NCBI GenBank assembly: GCA_963575745.1
Contig: CAUYUJ010016352.1
Location: 102,001-166,000 of the forward strand
DNA: 64,000 nucleotides
Source of the DNA: Prorocentrum cordatum
Lineage: Eukaryota > Sar > Dinophyceae > Prorocentrales > Prorocentraceae
Reading direction: 5' to 3'
A program made the translations under genes and the position numbers. The notes under the pieces were generated by a model. It did no database searches. It saw only the letters and a list, made by a program, of their open reading frames with translations, and was not told the origin of the DNA. Position 1 is the stretch's first letter. Each line of letters begins with the position of its first letter. Below, one piece after another: positions 1-13,930 of the stretch.

Positions 1-2420
1 TTCCGTCCCGAAGACGAGAAGAAGCGAGCAGGAAGAGCGGCGTCCGAGTACACGAACAAACACCGACCACATCAGAGCAACATGGAGTGGACCGCACCGC
101 AGTCGGAGGAGCACGAGGAGGAGCTGGGGTATGCGGAGAAGGGCGGGACTGGACGACGACGATGGCGATTCGAGCAGTAGCAGTGGTACTGATTCATCCC
201 CTTTCCTCCTCCTCCATCTCGATCATCCCCCCTCCTCGCTTCTTCCCTCACTCCCTCTATCTCCTTCCTTCTCACCTGGTCGTCCTTCATAGTGATCCCT
301 TCTCCTCTCTCCTCCTCTCTTCTCTTCCTCCTCCTCCTCCTCCTCCACCTCTGTCTTTATCGAGAAGGAGGGGGATACGCATGGAGGAAGGGGTGGGGGA
401 GGAGGGGGGGGAGAAGAAGGGGGAGATGAAGGAGGCGGAGGAGGAAGAAGAGGTGGAGAAGGCGGACGACGTGTTCTATCTGGACGCAATTAGCGTCAAG
501 CCCTACCTCCCTTGAAACACCAGCAGCGAGCTCGACGGAAAGGAGGGCCGGCGGGGGCCCAGAAGAGCAAGGTGGGGCGCCAGTCCGAGTACGCAGGGCA
601 AGCTAGGAGGCCGAGGAGGAGGGGGCCTGGGAGGCGGAGGATGAGGGTGGATGGAGGCGGAGAAGGGTGGAGGATCAGATTGGATTGGATGGAACTCGTG
701 GAGCTCGGGCGTGAAAATCGAAGCCGTCGCGAGTGCTGACTTGAAACTGCTGCCTTGAGATGCTCCATTTGCGCAATTTTCTCTTGCGGCTCCAGTCCGT
801 TGTCCTGCTGTGCTGCCCGCATGATCGTCACTGCGAAGACGGGTAAGTGCGGGGGTCCAGGGCTCTGAAAATCGACGCTGTAACCTGTGATCTTAATCGT
901 TATGAGGCCATGGGGGATCTCTTTGTAATGGCGGCCTGCGTCCTCCACCTTGTCCGCGAAGCCTTTTTCGAGGGGGATCGTGGGACAAAGCCGCCAAAGC
1001 CGTGCTCGACAATCCCATGAGGTCTTGCCCCATGCATTCATGATGCGCACCGCGCGTCGCCCGTTGGGCCCGGGGTGGCTTTCTTCTTGAGCTGGGCGCC
1101 GATGCTGTGATGCAGCGCAATCGGGGCGCGATTGGTCGAGCGCATCTGTCGGGTCGGAAGGCGCTTTCGAGCTCTCGAGTGAATGACTTCATATGGGGAA
1201 TCGATATATCCCATCCCAGTCAATGGCCGGTGGTTTTCACGTTGCCGAATGGGTTCAGTTACATCAGTCACAGCTCGGGCGGGATGCTGTCGCTCAGTGC
1301 TGCTCTCTTGTTCGCGGCCCCACGGAAGGACTCCTGGGTTCTCCAAATGTCGTCACTGGCCGGCGCGCTGCCATCGGCGCTGTGACACGGGCCAGGTCAC
1401 GGCAATCCTCCTTCAAGTCTGCCGGCCTTTCAGGGCTTGCGGTCGCATTCTGGCAATATACAGTAGGAGGTAAACTCCTTCTTGGTGAACGCGCCTCCTC
1501 GTAGCAATCGTCCGTCTCGTTTCCTGTCTCAAAATCGGCGTGCGCTTGCCAGCCGCGTCAGTCCCATTGCTTGAGCTAGTCGTGGGGTGCGCCATTTTTC
1601 GTCTACTTCTCTGAAGAATTACTTGCGCTGGCGTCACTGAATCTCTCGTCGTTGTACCCGTAACATCAGGGAAATCTCTTTCGGCTTGAGTTCACGTTGG
1701 TCGATATCTTGTGGTTCCGCTTCCGCTCTAGCAAATCTTCGGGCAGCGCGTTCTCGTAGGAGTTGTTCTCTGTGTGTTGGTGTCTGCCCAGTTGCTGTGG
1801 CACAAGTTGCTCATCGCCTACATGGTGGGCCTCTACCCCCCGGACGTCGAACTGGTTACGTCCTCCCGCCCGCAGCACTTGAGGATGGTGATTCTGACGC
1901 GCCGTCGACGGCAACACCACACCGCTCACCCTCCGGGATTTCGCCTCCGGCTCCTGTCCAAGGTGTACCTTTTCCTGTGCAAGCTCTTCAGCACCGCCTG
2001 CACCCCGCGCCCTCCAGTCGCCTGAGGCCCCGCCCGCCCGCGCACTGTCTCCCCAATTAGTGCTTTGCGCGGCCCGCCTAGCTCTTAACCGGAAGAGGCT
2101 CGCTCTCGACCCGCAGACCAAAAAAGTCTGCCCAGTTGTCGTCTTCACTGGTCATGGTCACGTTGACGAATCGCTTGCCAGCCCGATTGAGAGTGGCCTC
2201 CGAGAAGTCGAGGTATCGTCGGGGCGCCCGCGGTTAGCAGTTATCGCCACGTATCTTCATCATCGGTCAGCGCAAGCCTCACTTCGCACAAAGACCCAAA
2301 CCTCTGGATACATTGCCTGGGAGCTTCCGTCAACACGCCCATGTTCCACATCTGGCCAGGCGGCTTGGCACAGGGAGATGCACTGACGCATACGAAAAAT
2401 CCGCCGATCCAGCGTGTGAG
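1..2420. other. Region without a confident gene
   Basis: The first 500 bases are pyrimidine-rich on one side and GGA-rich on the other, and read open in several frames only because of composition. The rest is non-repetitive. On the minus strand, 2083-2235 reads as a tidy 46-residue tail (RRYLDFSEATLNRAGKRF ... VESEPLPVKS, then stop), and 1038-1346 plus 780-1050 also read protein-like in two frames. I cannot name a family. These may be remnants of one broken minus-strand gene, or chance. Confidence 0.3.
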
Positions 2421-2424
2421 TTTC

Positions 2425-3424
2425 TGAGACCGTGGACTTGAGCTCGCTAAAGCTTCGCTCTGCAAGGGGGGCGGATGCCATTTCCGACACCATTCAGTGC
2501 TCGGGAGCCGGGAAAGGGGGTGCGCTGCTCGGGAGCCGTGGACAGGGGGGGGAGGGGGGGGGGACACCATTTCCGACGGACCGGGGGGGGATCGCTGCTC
2601 GGGAGTCGTGGACAGGGAGGGGAGCGTGGACTTCAGTTCGCTCAAGCTTCGCTCTGCAGGGGAGGGGGGGGAGGGCGGACACCACTTCCGACGCCATTCA
2701 GTGCTCGGTGGGACCCGGGAGGGGGTTCGCTGCTCGGGAACCGTGGACAGAGGGGGGGGGGGACGCCATTTCCGACGCCATTCAGTGCTGCTCGGGACCC
2801 GGGGGGGGTTCTGCGGGGGGGGGGGGGGGGGGAACGCCATTTCCGACGCCACTCAGTGCTCGGGAGCCGGAGGGGGGGTTCTGCAAGGGGGGGGGGGGAC
2901 GCCATTTCCGACAGCATTCAGTGCTCGGAAGCCGGGAAAGGGGGTTCGCTGCTCGGGAGCCGTGGACAAGGGGGGGGGACTCCATTTCCGACGCCATTCA
3001 GTGCTCGGGAGCCGTGGACAGGGAGGGCAGGATGGACTTGAGCTCGCTCAAGCTTCGCTCTGCAAAGGGGGGGGTGGGAGGACGCCACTTCCGACGCCAT
3101 TGAGTCCTCGGGAGCCGGGAAGGGGGGTTCGCTGCTCGGGAGCCGTGGACAGGGGGGGGGGAGGGGGACGCCATTTTCGACGCCATTCAGTGCTCGGGAC
3201 CCGTGGACAGGGAGGGGAGCGTGGACTTGAGCTCGCTCAAGCTTCGCTCTGCAAGGGGGAGGGGGGGGGGAGGGAACGCCATTTCCGACGCCGTTCAGTG
3301 CTCGGGACCCCGGGGGGGGGGTTCTGCAAGGAGGGGCGGGAGACGCCATTTCCAACGCCATTCAGTCCTCGGGAGCCGGGGGGGGGCTCGCTGTTCGGGA
3401 GCCGTGGACAGGGGGTGGGGACGC

Positions 3425-3425
<1 letters not shown>
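2425..3425. repeat. G-rich tandem satellite
   Basis: About 1 kb of short repeated modules. One module contains CGCCATTTCCGACGCCATTC followed by AGTGCTCGGGAGCCG and TGGACAGGG. A second contains TTGAGCTCGCTCAAGCTTCG and occurs near 2431, 2627, 3031 and 3220. The modules are separated by runs of 6-16 G on the plus strand, so the array could form many G-quadruplexes. All three plus frames stay open for up to 547 codons, but the frames shift with the length of the G runs. I read this as satellite and not as coding sequence. Confidence 0.85.
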
Positions 3426-3925
<500 letters not shown>

Positions 3926-3929
3926 GGAG

Positions 3930-5500
3930 CGCCCCAGATCGGCGGCACTGGCTGGAGGCCAGCACAATATCCACGTACGCTCGAACACGGTCTCGAAGAA
4001 ATGCGCCGCGATGTGCAAAAATTGATGCCCCGAACCTATATGGTGGCGCGCACTGCAGCAGTAAGTCGCTCATGCAAGAAGGGGCGCACGACAAGTCAAT
4101 GCAATGTTGTCTTCCAGTGCCGCTTGAGAAAAGTGGTTGAATAAGCTGGTGGTTTTGCCACGGTTAACCGACTGAGTTGGTGTCCGCTAGGGTCCATGCG
4201 CATGAAGCTCTGTTCAATCCCTGTCCGTCGGCAAAGGCTGTCCAGAGGATGGGGGCACCTCGATCGGGGGGGTCCGACAAGACTTGGACATAACAACTGG
4301 TCAATGTGTTGGTGGTTTGGATGTAGTTGTATTCTTCGCAAGCTAAACGTGGCTGCGGCGGGAAATCCAGCACCATATGTGGGACGCCTGCAATTCCGCG
4401 TTGTAATCGAACCGCCATCGCTCGGCCCATGGCCCTGTCAGGGCTGCTCCATATACGTCAGATGTGCTTTTCAGAAGGCGACAGGTGAAATATCACTGGG
4501 CAGCCCGTCGGTTTGTTGTTTAGTATATGGTCAAATCCCCGCTTCTGCTTCCAAGGCAAGGCGAGTCGTCGGCCCACTTTCCATGATAGGATGTGCTCGC
4601 ATTTTCGGTGGGCTGCTTGGGTACATGCGAGAATAATGATGCCAACTCTCGGGCAAACTCCACTCGCACGCCTGGCGCATGCAACTGGCTGAACCCCAGC
4701 AAGCGGCGGCTCATCGGCCAACAAGCCGCCACGGTGTTCGGTGGTGATGTGCCAAAGGGGTCCCCTGGTGGACCAAATTTTGTCGCCTGAGAAATGTATC
4801 GTGCTGTCTCGGCGACCAGGAGGGTGGAAGAGGCGGGGGAACTTGAGGAGGGGGAGGATGAGGACGGAGGAAAAAGGATTGAAACATGAACAGGAAGACT
4901 GAAACATGAGGATGACGACGACGACGACGAGACGACCGTAAGAAGGGCGGAAGAGGAGGAATGTGAGGATGAGGAGGACGGGTGGAGGCGATGGGTGTGC
5001 AGAGGCGGCGGCAGCTCCTGTAACTCTTCTTAATCGCGGCGTCGTCGCCACCCCGCTCGACCTGCGCCGTCGCGACGCGGGATGGGGGCGCGGGTTCGTC
5101 GATCTCGGACGGGCTGGACTCGTACTCGCTCCACCGGGAGGAAGGATGTGCGGGGGGAGGATGGATGAGGGAGCGGGGGACGGGGAGGAGGGAAGCGGGA
5201 AAAGGAAGAGGGAGAGTAAAAAAAAACACAAGAAACGGGCGGGAGGACACTGGGACAACGACTTGGGGACAGGAACGGTCTGACGGGACCTGTCAGTGCA
5301 AAGTTCTTAGAACATGGAGCGACCCAGGCCGACAATGCATCAGTTCCGAGACTCAGCGAGGTAGGCAGCACACGTGGCCCCACTGGCTGGGTGTTGACCT
5401 TCTGCTAGCCAGTCGCGGGCTCGCCGACGGGCATGGTTCGGGGGCGTCGCCGCGCAAGTATGCCCCAAGGCCTCGAGATTTGGGGACCCTCGGACCATTC
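3930..5500. other. Mostly unique sequence, no gene assigned
   Basis: No repeats of note until a GGA/GAC-rich part at 4820-5240. Minus-strand frames at 4164-4430 and 4458-4735 read somewhat protein-like, for example ending in HLSPSEKHI, but they share no motif I recognise and overlap in two frames. I leave them as possible decayed coding sequence. Confidence 0.3.
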
Positions 5501-5504
5501 TCGA

Positions 5505-8500
5505 ACCGCACGGACCGCAACACACCGTCGCGACAATAGTTTGGCCCACTGATCTTGCCACGGCGAATGAAAGCGAGAGCGTCGCAAGACTTGCGATGCC
5601 CCCCCTCCCCGGTAGACTCCTGCACCAAAGCGACAAAGCGTCGCGGTGACGCAGCCGCGGCGGAATGAACGAATTCTTTCACTGAGACTAATGAGCAGTA
5701 GCTGTTGACTTCAAGAGATTAATTATCCCACCTTTTTTGGACGCGCGGAAACTTCTTCCGCGCCAGCGCGAGGGAACTCCACTGGGTAAGTACAAGCAAA
5801 TGGGCATAAACTGTCGCCCCGCCGGAGGGGCATCCAGCACCGTTTGTTGCAGGCCTGGCGCCTTCAACCGTAGGTTGCATTTTCACCTCTTCCTCCGCCC
5901 CGCGCCTGCCAACCCCCAAAAATCCCGCTGCGTTGCGTCCGCGCGGCGCCGTGCATCGCGAGACGGATTTCTCTGGCGCACTTTCGGAACGCCGATGGCC
6001 TCCAAAAGCAGGACGTCACAGCAGTGCTCTCGCCCGACGGCGGCCCCGGCCGCGCCCGAGCAGCGTGCGGGGCGCAATTTTCCTGGCGTCGCCGCGACCG
6101 AGCAGCGTGCCAGCTCTTGCGGTTAGACTTTCGAATCGGCGGCGGCGCGTTGCTGACCGCTGCCCCCTGGGCAGATGGGCGCATGGTTGGAACGAAGGCG
6201 CGCCAGGGGCCGAACAGGCCCTTGTGCGACGGAGAGAAGCCCGCGCTCTGGCCCTGGTGCGACGGAGAGAAGCGGCGCTCTGGGGCCACCCCCATACACG
6301 CCCCCAACTCAGCATGCGGGGACAACAAGATCACCTCCTCGCCGCGCCCGGCGCCCGCTCCGCGACCGAACCCTGGAAAGGCACACCCCGCCGCGACAAT
6401 GGTTTGGCCCACTTGTCTTGCCGCGGCGAACGCAGGCGAGAGCGTCGCGAGACTTGCGACGGCCCCCCCCGCAGACTCCCGCGCCAAGACGACGAGGCGC
6501 CGCGGAGGCGCAGCCGCGGCGGAAGGAACATATTCGCCCACTGCTACTGACTAGTAGTAGCTGTTTATTTCATTGGATTTGTTATTCCACCCGTTTTTCT
6601 TTGGCGCATGGAAAATTCCCCCGCGCCGGCGCGAGGGAACCCCGCTGGGAAAACAAAGGGGCCTAAACTTTCGTCCCGCCAGAGGGGCATCCAGCGCCGT
6701 CTTGGCAGGCCTGGCGCCTTCAAGCGCGGGTTGCATTTTCACCTCTCCCTCCGCCCCGCGCCCGCCGGCCCCCAGAGGTCCCGCCGCGCTTCGCCCTCGC
6801 GGCGCCGTGCATCGCAAGACGGATTTCTGTGGCGCGCACTTTCGGAGCGCCGATGGCCTCCAAACGCAGGACGTCACAGCAGTGCTCTCGCCCGACGGCG
6901 GTTCCTCGGCCGCGCCCGAGCAGCGCGCGGGGCGCAATCTCCCGGGCATCGCCGCGCCCGAGCAGCGTGCCAGCTCTTGCGGCTAGACTTTCGAATCGGC
7001 GGCGGCGCGTTGCTGACCGCTGCCCCCTGGGCAGATGGGCGCATGGTTGGAAGGCGGGCGCGGCGGGGGCCGAACAGGCCCTTGTGCTTCGGAGAGAAAC
7101 GGTGCTCTGGGCCCGGTGCGACGGAGAGAAACGACGCTCTGGGGCCACCCCCTACCTGCTCCCAACTCAGCATGCGGGGGGCAACAAGATCACCTCCTCG
7201 CCGCGCCCGGCGCCCGCTCCGCGACCGAACCCTGGAAAGGCACACCCCGCCGCGACAACGGTAGGGCCCGCTTATCCTGCCGCGGCGAATGAAAGACTTG
7301 CGACGCCCCCCCCCTCCCCCCCCCGGTAGACCCCCGCCGCACCAAGACGACAAAACGCAGCCGTGGCGCAGCCGCGGCGGAAAGGGCAAATTCTCCCACT
7401 GAGACTCACGAGCACTTGCCGTTGATTTCAAGGGACTGATTCTCCCGCTTTTTCTTTTGAGCGCATGGAAAATTCCCCCGCGCCGGCGCGAGAGACTCCG
7501 CCGGGGGAAAAACATAGGGGCCTAAACTTTCGCCCCGCCGGAGGGGCAATTATCCGGCGCCGTTTTGGCAGGCCTGGCGCCTTCGACCGTAGGTTGCAGC
7601 GTCGCCTCCCCCTCCGCCCCGCGCCTACCCCCCCCTAGAGATCCCGCCGCGCTGCGTCCGCGCGGCGCCGTGCGTCGCAAAGACGGATTGCTGTGGCGCG
7701 CACTTTCGGAACGCCGATGGCCTCCGAGCGCAGGACGTCGGAATGGTTCTCTCGCCCGTTGGCGCCCCCGGCCGCGCCCGAGCAGCGCGCGGGGCGCAAT
7801 TTGTCCAGCGTCGCCGCGCCCGAGCAGCGCGCCAGCTCTTGCGGTTAGACTTTCGGGTCGGCGGCGGCGCGTTGCTGAACGCTGGCTCCTGGCAGACGGG
7901 CGCGCGGTTGGAACGAAAGCGCGGCCGGGGCCGAGCAGGCCCATGCGCGACGGCGAGATGCGGCGCTCTGGCCCTGGTGCGACGGAGAGAAACTGCGCTC
8001 TGGGGCCACGCCCTGCATGCCCCAAACTCAGCACGCGGGGGACAACAAGATCACCTCCTCGCTGCGCCCGCCGTCCGCTCCGCGACCGAACCCTGAAGAA
8101 AAATCACCGCTCGCTTATCTTGCCCCAGCGAATGCGAGAGCGTCGCGAGACTTGCGATGGCCCCCCTCCCCGGTAGACTCCTGCACCAAGACGACGCAGC
8201 GCAGCGGTGGCGCAGCCGCGGTGGAAGGAAAACATTCTGCCACTGAGATTTATTGGTAGCAGCTGTTTATTTCAGTGGATTAGTTCGTCCGCCTTTGTTT
8301 GGGCGAACGGAGGATTCTGCTGCGCCGGCGCAAGGGGGCCCCGCTGGGAAAAGCAAAAAGGCCTAAACTTTCGCCCCGCTGGCGGGGCATCCAGCGCCGT
8401 TTCTTGTCGGCCTGGCGCCTTCAACCGCAGTTTGCATTTTCGCCTCTCCCCCGCGCCTGCCGGCCTCCAGAGATCCCGCTGCGCTGCGCCCGCGCGGCGC

Positions 8501-10115
8501 CGTGCGTCGCAAGACGGATTGCCGTGGCGCGCGCTTTCGGAACGCCGATGGCCTTCGAACGCGGGGGGTCGAAATGGGCGCTCTCGCCCGGAGGCGGTTT
8601 CTCGGCCGCGCCCGAGCAGCGTGCCGAGTGCAATTTTCCCGACATCGCCGCGCCCGAGCAGCGTGCCAGCTCTTGCGGTTGGACTTTCGGGTCGGCGGCG
8701 GCGCGCTGGTGACCGCTGACTCCTGGGCAGATGCGCGCACGGATGGAACGCGAGCGTGGCGGGGGCCGAGCGGGCCCTTGCGCGACGGAGAGAAACGGTG
8801 CTCTGGGCCCGGTGCGACGGAGATAAACTGCACTCTGGGGCCACGCCCTACATGCCCCAAACTCAGCACGCGGGGGACAATGAGATCACCCCCTCGCCGC
8901 GACCGCCGTCGGTTCCGCGACCGAACCCTGAAAATTCACACGCCGCCGCGACCATGGTTCGGCCCGCGTATCTTGACACGGCGAATGAAGGCAAGAGCGT
9001 CGCGAGACTTGCGATGGCCCCCCCATTCCCCGCAGACCCCCGCGCCAAGACGAGAGTGCGCAGCGGCGGCGCTGCCGCGGCGGATGGAGAACATTCTGCC
9101 ACTGAGACTAGTTAGTCATTGCGGTTAGTTTCAAAATATTAGTTATTCCGCTTTGGTTTGAGCGAGCGTAAAATTCTTCCGCGCCGCGCGAGGGAACTCC
9201 CCTGGGAAATGCAAATGAGCCTAAATTTTCGACCCGCCAGAGGGGTGTCCAGCATCGTTTTTTCGCGGGCATGGCGCCTTCAACCGCAGGTTGTAATTTT
9301 CGCCCCCCCCGCCGCCCCGTGCCCGCCAGCTTCCAGAGATCCCGCTGCGCCGCGTCCGCGCGTCGCCGCGGGTCGCAAGACTGATTGCCCAGGCGCGCAC
9401 TTTCAGTGCGCCGATGGCCTCTGGAGTCAGGACGTCGGAAGGGTGCTCTCGCCCGGCGGCGGTGTCTCGGCCGCGCCCGAGCAACGTGCCGGGCGCAATT
9501 TCCCCGGCATCGCCGCGCCCGAGCAACGCGCCAGCTCTTGCGGTGAGACTTTCGGGTCGGCGGCGGCGCGTTGCTGACCGCTGACCCCTGGGCAGATGGG
9601 CGCGCGGTTGGAACGAGAGCGCGGCGGGGGCCGAGCAGGCCCATGTGCGACGGAGAGAAAACGGCGCTCTGGCCCCGGTGCGACGGAGATAAACTGCACT
9701 CTGGGGCCTCCCCTGTGAATGCCCCCGGCTCAGCATGCGGGGGACAACAAGATCACCTCCTCGCCGCGCCCGCCGTCCGCTCCGCGACCGAACCCTGAAA
9801 ATTCACACCCCGCCGCGACAATGGTTTGGCCCGCTTATCTTGCCTCGGCGAATGAAGGCGAGAGCGTCGCAAGACTTGAGACGGCCCCCCTCCCCGGTAG
9901 ACTCCTACATCAAGACGACGCAGCGCAGCGCTGGCGCAGCCGCGGCGGAAGGAAAACATTATGCCACTGAGATGAACTAGTAGTAACTATTTACTTCAGG
10001 GGATGATATCTTTCGCTTCTTCTAGACGCATGGAGAATTATTCCGCGCCGGCGCGAGGGAACTCCACTGGGAAAGGCAAATGGCCTAAACCTTCGCCCCG
10101 CCAGAGTAGAGGTGC
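5505..10115. repeat. ~857-bp satellite array, about 5.4 tandem copies
   Basis: The same landmark (GCGCATGGAAAATTCCCCCG or close variants) recurs near 5741, 6604, 7461, 8303, 9162 and 10025, giving unit lengths of about 862, 857, 842, 859 and 863. The left copy is partial, starting near 5505, and the right copy stops near 10115 just after GCCCCGCCAGAG. Inside each unit there are smaller duplications: two GCGCCCGAGCAGCG motifs about 45 bases apart, and two GGTGCGACGGAGA motifs about 35 bases apart. Each unit has a GC-rich body and an AT-richer 60-base segment before the landmark. Open frames of 140-225 codons occur on both strands of most units. Unit lengths differ by amounts that are not multiples of three, so a coding role is not well supported. 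Confidence 0.9.
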
Positions 10116-11224
10116 AGGCCCAAACGCAAAACTCGATGGCCGTCGCATCAAATAACACCTCCCCCATCCGACCAGTGCGCAGCAGCAACGGCGACGGGCC
10201 GATTCCCGCCCCCATAGTCGCGCCAACCTACCGCCCCCGCAGTCTGGGCTGATTCGATCACCATAACGTGGGAAGCGGCTCACACCTTGCCACTGTTTTC
10301 AAAAGGGTCTTGGCACTGAAGGGGCCCGCGCCACAGCCAAACATCGCCGGTTGGAGACTGATCTAGGAAATCACGGTCCACACTTTCCTACATTTCCTTT
10401 CTGCGAAAGGACCGAGCGAACACGACACAGCAAATCGTAGGAAAGCGCGAACCACGCGTTCCCACATCACCGAAACCTACATCTCCGTTACCTACATCGC
10501 CGTTAGCCCGTCTACGGCATGGGATACTACCACCAACTGAGGCCCACAGGTCCTGGCGCAGATGGATGTACACCCCCTGGCCACGAAATCGCACGACGTC
10601 TTGCTTCCCGAACCAGCAGCGGAGAGAACACCCCCCTCCCCGCCGCAAACCAGCCACAACCGCTTCTTAGACACTTGGTTTGGCGAAGAAATCGGCCCAT
10701 GCGTCGCCCATGAACCGCCACAGCACTTCGGCCGACGCCTCCGACTCGACCAACCCCTCAAGCGTTCGGTGTGGCCTGTCTGGGCAGACAGAAAACCCTG
10801 CGCCAGATGGGCGCGCGTGGCCAGGCCGCAGGCGATGTGGGAGTCCCCCTCCCCCCCTCCCTGAAAGAGGACACTTCTGTGCCACGAAGACATCCATGAA
10901 CAGCGACCTCAGAGAAGCTCTGCAAAAGTGAATGCCAAACGAAGGTGGGAACGCGCCCTGACAAAGGAGAGGCAGTCGCTGATTACTGCAAGGTCGGCTT
11001 GCTCGTGTCTGATGGCTTCTAGCCCAGCCCAACGCTCGCCTTCAGGGGCAGTTTGGAGCGTTCCTGGAGGCTCACCAAACTAGGCGTTCAAACTTAGCCG
11101 TCAGCCGAAATCTCAACCGCACTCCAGCCGCACCTGGTGGCCTCTGGGATCCCGCTGGCAAGTCCGGGAGCAACCGAAGGCCACAGGGCACATCAGAAGG
11201 CCCCAATCGCCCACCGCAGGCTGG
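10116..11224. other. Unique sequence, no gene recognised
   Basis: Contains a short run of near-repeats (ACATCACCGAAACCTACATC and ACATCGCCG) at 10460-10505 and several overlapping open frames of 60-130 codons on both strands, none with a recognisable motif. Confidence 0.4.
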
Positions 11225-11281
11225 CTTGCTCACAATGAGAGAGCATCCGATGATGAAGATGGTGGTAATGAGGATGCTAAC

Positions 11282-11355
<74 letters not shown>

Positions 11356-11357
11356 GA

Positions 11358-11402
<45 letters not shown>

Positions 11403-12003
11403 CTGATGATGATGATGATGATGATGATGCTGATGCTGATGCTGATGCTGATGATGATGATGCTGATGATGATGACGACGATGATGCTGCTGGTGCTGGT
11501 GGTTTTGATGCTGCTGCTGCTGCTGCTGATCATGACGTTGATGACGATGATGACCCGGATGCTGATGACGCTGATGACGATGACGATGATGACAACGATG
11601 AAAAAGATGATGCTGGTGATGGTGATGCTGCTGATGATGAGGATGACGGTGAGTATGGCGATGATGGTGATGACGATGATGACGATGATGATAATGATGC
11701 TAATGATGACGATACCTATGATGATGGAGATGGCGATGATGACGACGACGATGATGATGATGATGAGGAGGAGGAGGAGGAGGATGCTGATGATGACGAT
11801 GCTAATGATGATGCAACTAATAATATGATTACGAATGCGAATGATACTTCTAGTAATGACATCGATACGAACAAAACCAATAACAATGTTAGTAATAGCA
11901 CGAATGATTTAATGATGAAAATGCTAATGATGATGCTGATGATGTAAATGATGATAATGATGCTGATGCTGATGCTGCTGCTGCAGATGAAGATGACGAT
12001 GAC

Positions 12004-12052
<49 letters not shown>

Positions 12053-12087
12053 CTGATGCTGCTGCTGCAGATGAAGATGACGATGAC

Positions 12088-12122
<35 letters not shown>

Positions 12123-12135
12123 CGATGATTACGAC
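11225..12135. repeat. (GAT)n microsatellite, 0.9 kb
   Basis: The plus strand is built of GAT/ATG triplets with GCT, GAC and GAG interruptions. A 70-base block (GCTGATGCTGCTGCTGCAGA) occurs twice, near 11960-12000 and 12048-12080, showing internal duplication of an interrupted segment. It reads as poly-Met and poly-Asp and is not coding. Its strand sense (GAT) is opposite to the ATC tracts at 3.4, 21.5, 26.5 and 56.3 kb. Confidence 0.95.
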
Positions 12136-13650
12136 GAAGAGCAGAAGGACGAGGAGGAGGAGGAGGAACAGGAGGAGGAGGAGGAGGATAAGGATAGAGG
12201 AGAGGAGAGATGCTCGCCTATGTCAACCCCGACGCTACACGCGCTCGCCTCATCCACCGCATCATCCACCACCAAGCGGAAACCGTCCACTGCTCCGAGG
12301 GGATAACGAGCGTCATCACGAAGATCCAGACGGCACAACCGGCTGCAGCAGCAGTTCACCATCCTCACGATCCGCAAGCTACAACTTCTGCGAGTAGCCC
12401 CGTGAACATCGACAACCGACGACCACGACGATGTGTCGCAACAACCTCGGGACATCGACCCAGTCACAGAGGCAACTACAGCGTCTTCATCGCCCACACA
12501 AAACGGCACACCACACGACGGCACCAACCACAGCGCCAAGGCTTCACCGAATGATGGGTCGCGTTAGAAAGCGCCACCAATAATTATCGTGCCCGCCAAG
12601 GCACCGCCCCCACATAATGACAACATACCCCCGCCGGCGACAACAAAGGCAGGAGTGCACGGGCTGACAGACGACAGGAATCTCGGGCTGGGTGGAGTCA
12701 GGCCCAAACCCAATACCCTTCCATACCAGGCGATGCAATCCACGTCTCCTCCACCGGCACTACCACTTGCACACGACGGGCCCAGGGCACAGAGCAGCAG
12801 CAACATACCACCCATGCAGGTGCCCTGCAAACCACCGCCTGCTAAGGCCATCGGAAAGCAACGACCAGAACGCACATGGACATGGTACACGAGCAGGCCA
12901 CCACGCCCATCAAAGAACCATATATCGGTATGAGGTCAGGATCCCCTGGGGCAGACCTCCAACAAAATGCGATCGGCCGCCTCACCAACATCAGCAGCAT
13001 CCGCTATGAAAAGACCACCCGCACGTTCAAAATCCACGTCCACAGGATGATCTCACAAACCATACCAGACATCAACGTCACGGAGGATACTTACGACTGG
13101 GGGACAGAACCCACACGCAACACGTACCATATGGATACGGAACTCAACACGTGGACTAAAAACGTAGGTCTGACGCGAAACGTTCGCAAAATCGTGGGCC
13201 ACTACATTGAGCCAACACGCAACGTCTCGACACGGACGTTTTGAGCACGGTACGTGTTGCGTATCGAAACAGGCGTATCGAGGCAGCTAAGCCTACCCCA
13301 CATCACTCACACCCTCAGCGATGACTTGTTCATCGTCTTTCCCCGACGCCTGATCGAAGAAAATCACAAATGGCTGGCGACCGCCACCGACACCACACAG
13401 CGGAAGCCAGCACCAACTTGCACCTGATCGCGAACGGCAGCATCCAGACAACGGGCAACGAAATCGACGACACGAGATAGACACGGAGGTGACCCAAGAC
13501 GACCCCGAAGACGACGCGGCCTACCTCGCGTACGACAACCTGGACTACACTGCTAAGCGGGCCATTGATGCCGCCTAGACCACCCACACGCACACACACA
13601 CACACACACCGATCCAAAACAGACACCACCGTACCAGCAAGCAGCGACGC
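12136..13650. other. Unique sequence with weak plus-strand open frames
   Basis: Less GC-skewed than its surroundings. Plus-strand frames run 12210-12554, 12589-12933 and 12876-13244, the last ending PTRNVSTRTF. They overlap in different frames and show no motif I recognise. At 13090-13240 short phrases such as ACACGCAACACGTACC and ACACGCAACGTCTCGAC recur, which suggests decayed tandem repeats. No gene is called. Confidence 0.3.
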
Positions 13651-13654
13651 TGCC

Positions 13655-13930
13655 ACCGTGGTTTTCCAAAAAAACGCCCATCTCGAATGCGCGTTGAAGC
13701 GGGTCCAACCCCCCGGCCCCAATTTCAAAGTTCGGGGCGGTCGACGCGGTGGAATGCGAGTCGTTTCGGAAAAGACGCCCACATTTGCAAACCGCGGCCT
13801 GCTCCCTCAGATGAACATTGAACTTGGGGGCGCGGGGGGCGCTCTTGCGCCATCTTCTAGGCGCTGTACTTGGGCGTTCCTTCCGAAAACGCCGGCAGTA
13901 CAGCCGAATTGGCGCCACCATGGGCACCGT
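13655..13930. repeat. Diverged ~110-bp tandem repeat
   Basis: The phrase TTCC/TTCGGAAAAGACGCCCA recurs with changes near 13661, 13770 and 13880. About 30 bases after each of the first two comes a GC-rich stretch ending in an AATTTCAAAG or ACATTGAACTTG type motif. It is strongly decayed, so unit borders are approximate. Confidence 0.45.

Noticed and set aside
5864-9736. Many 140-225-codon frames in the 857-bp satellite as possible tandem genes
   Set aside because: Open on both strands, shifted by indels that are not multiples of three between units, no known motif. Kept only as a finding to test.
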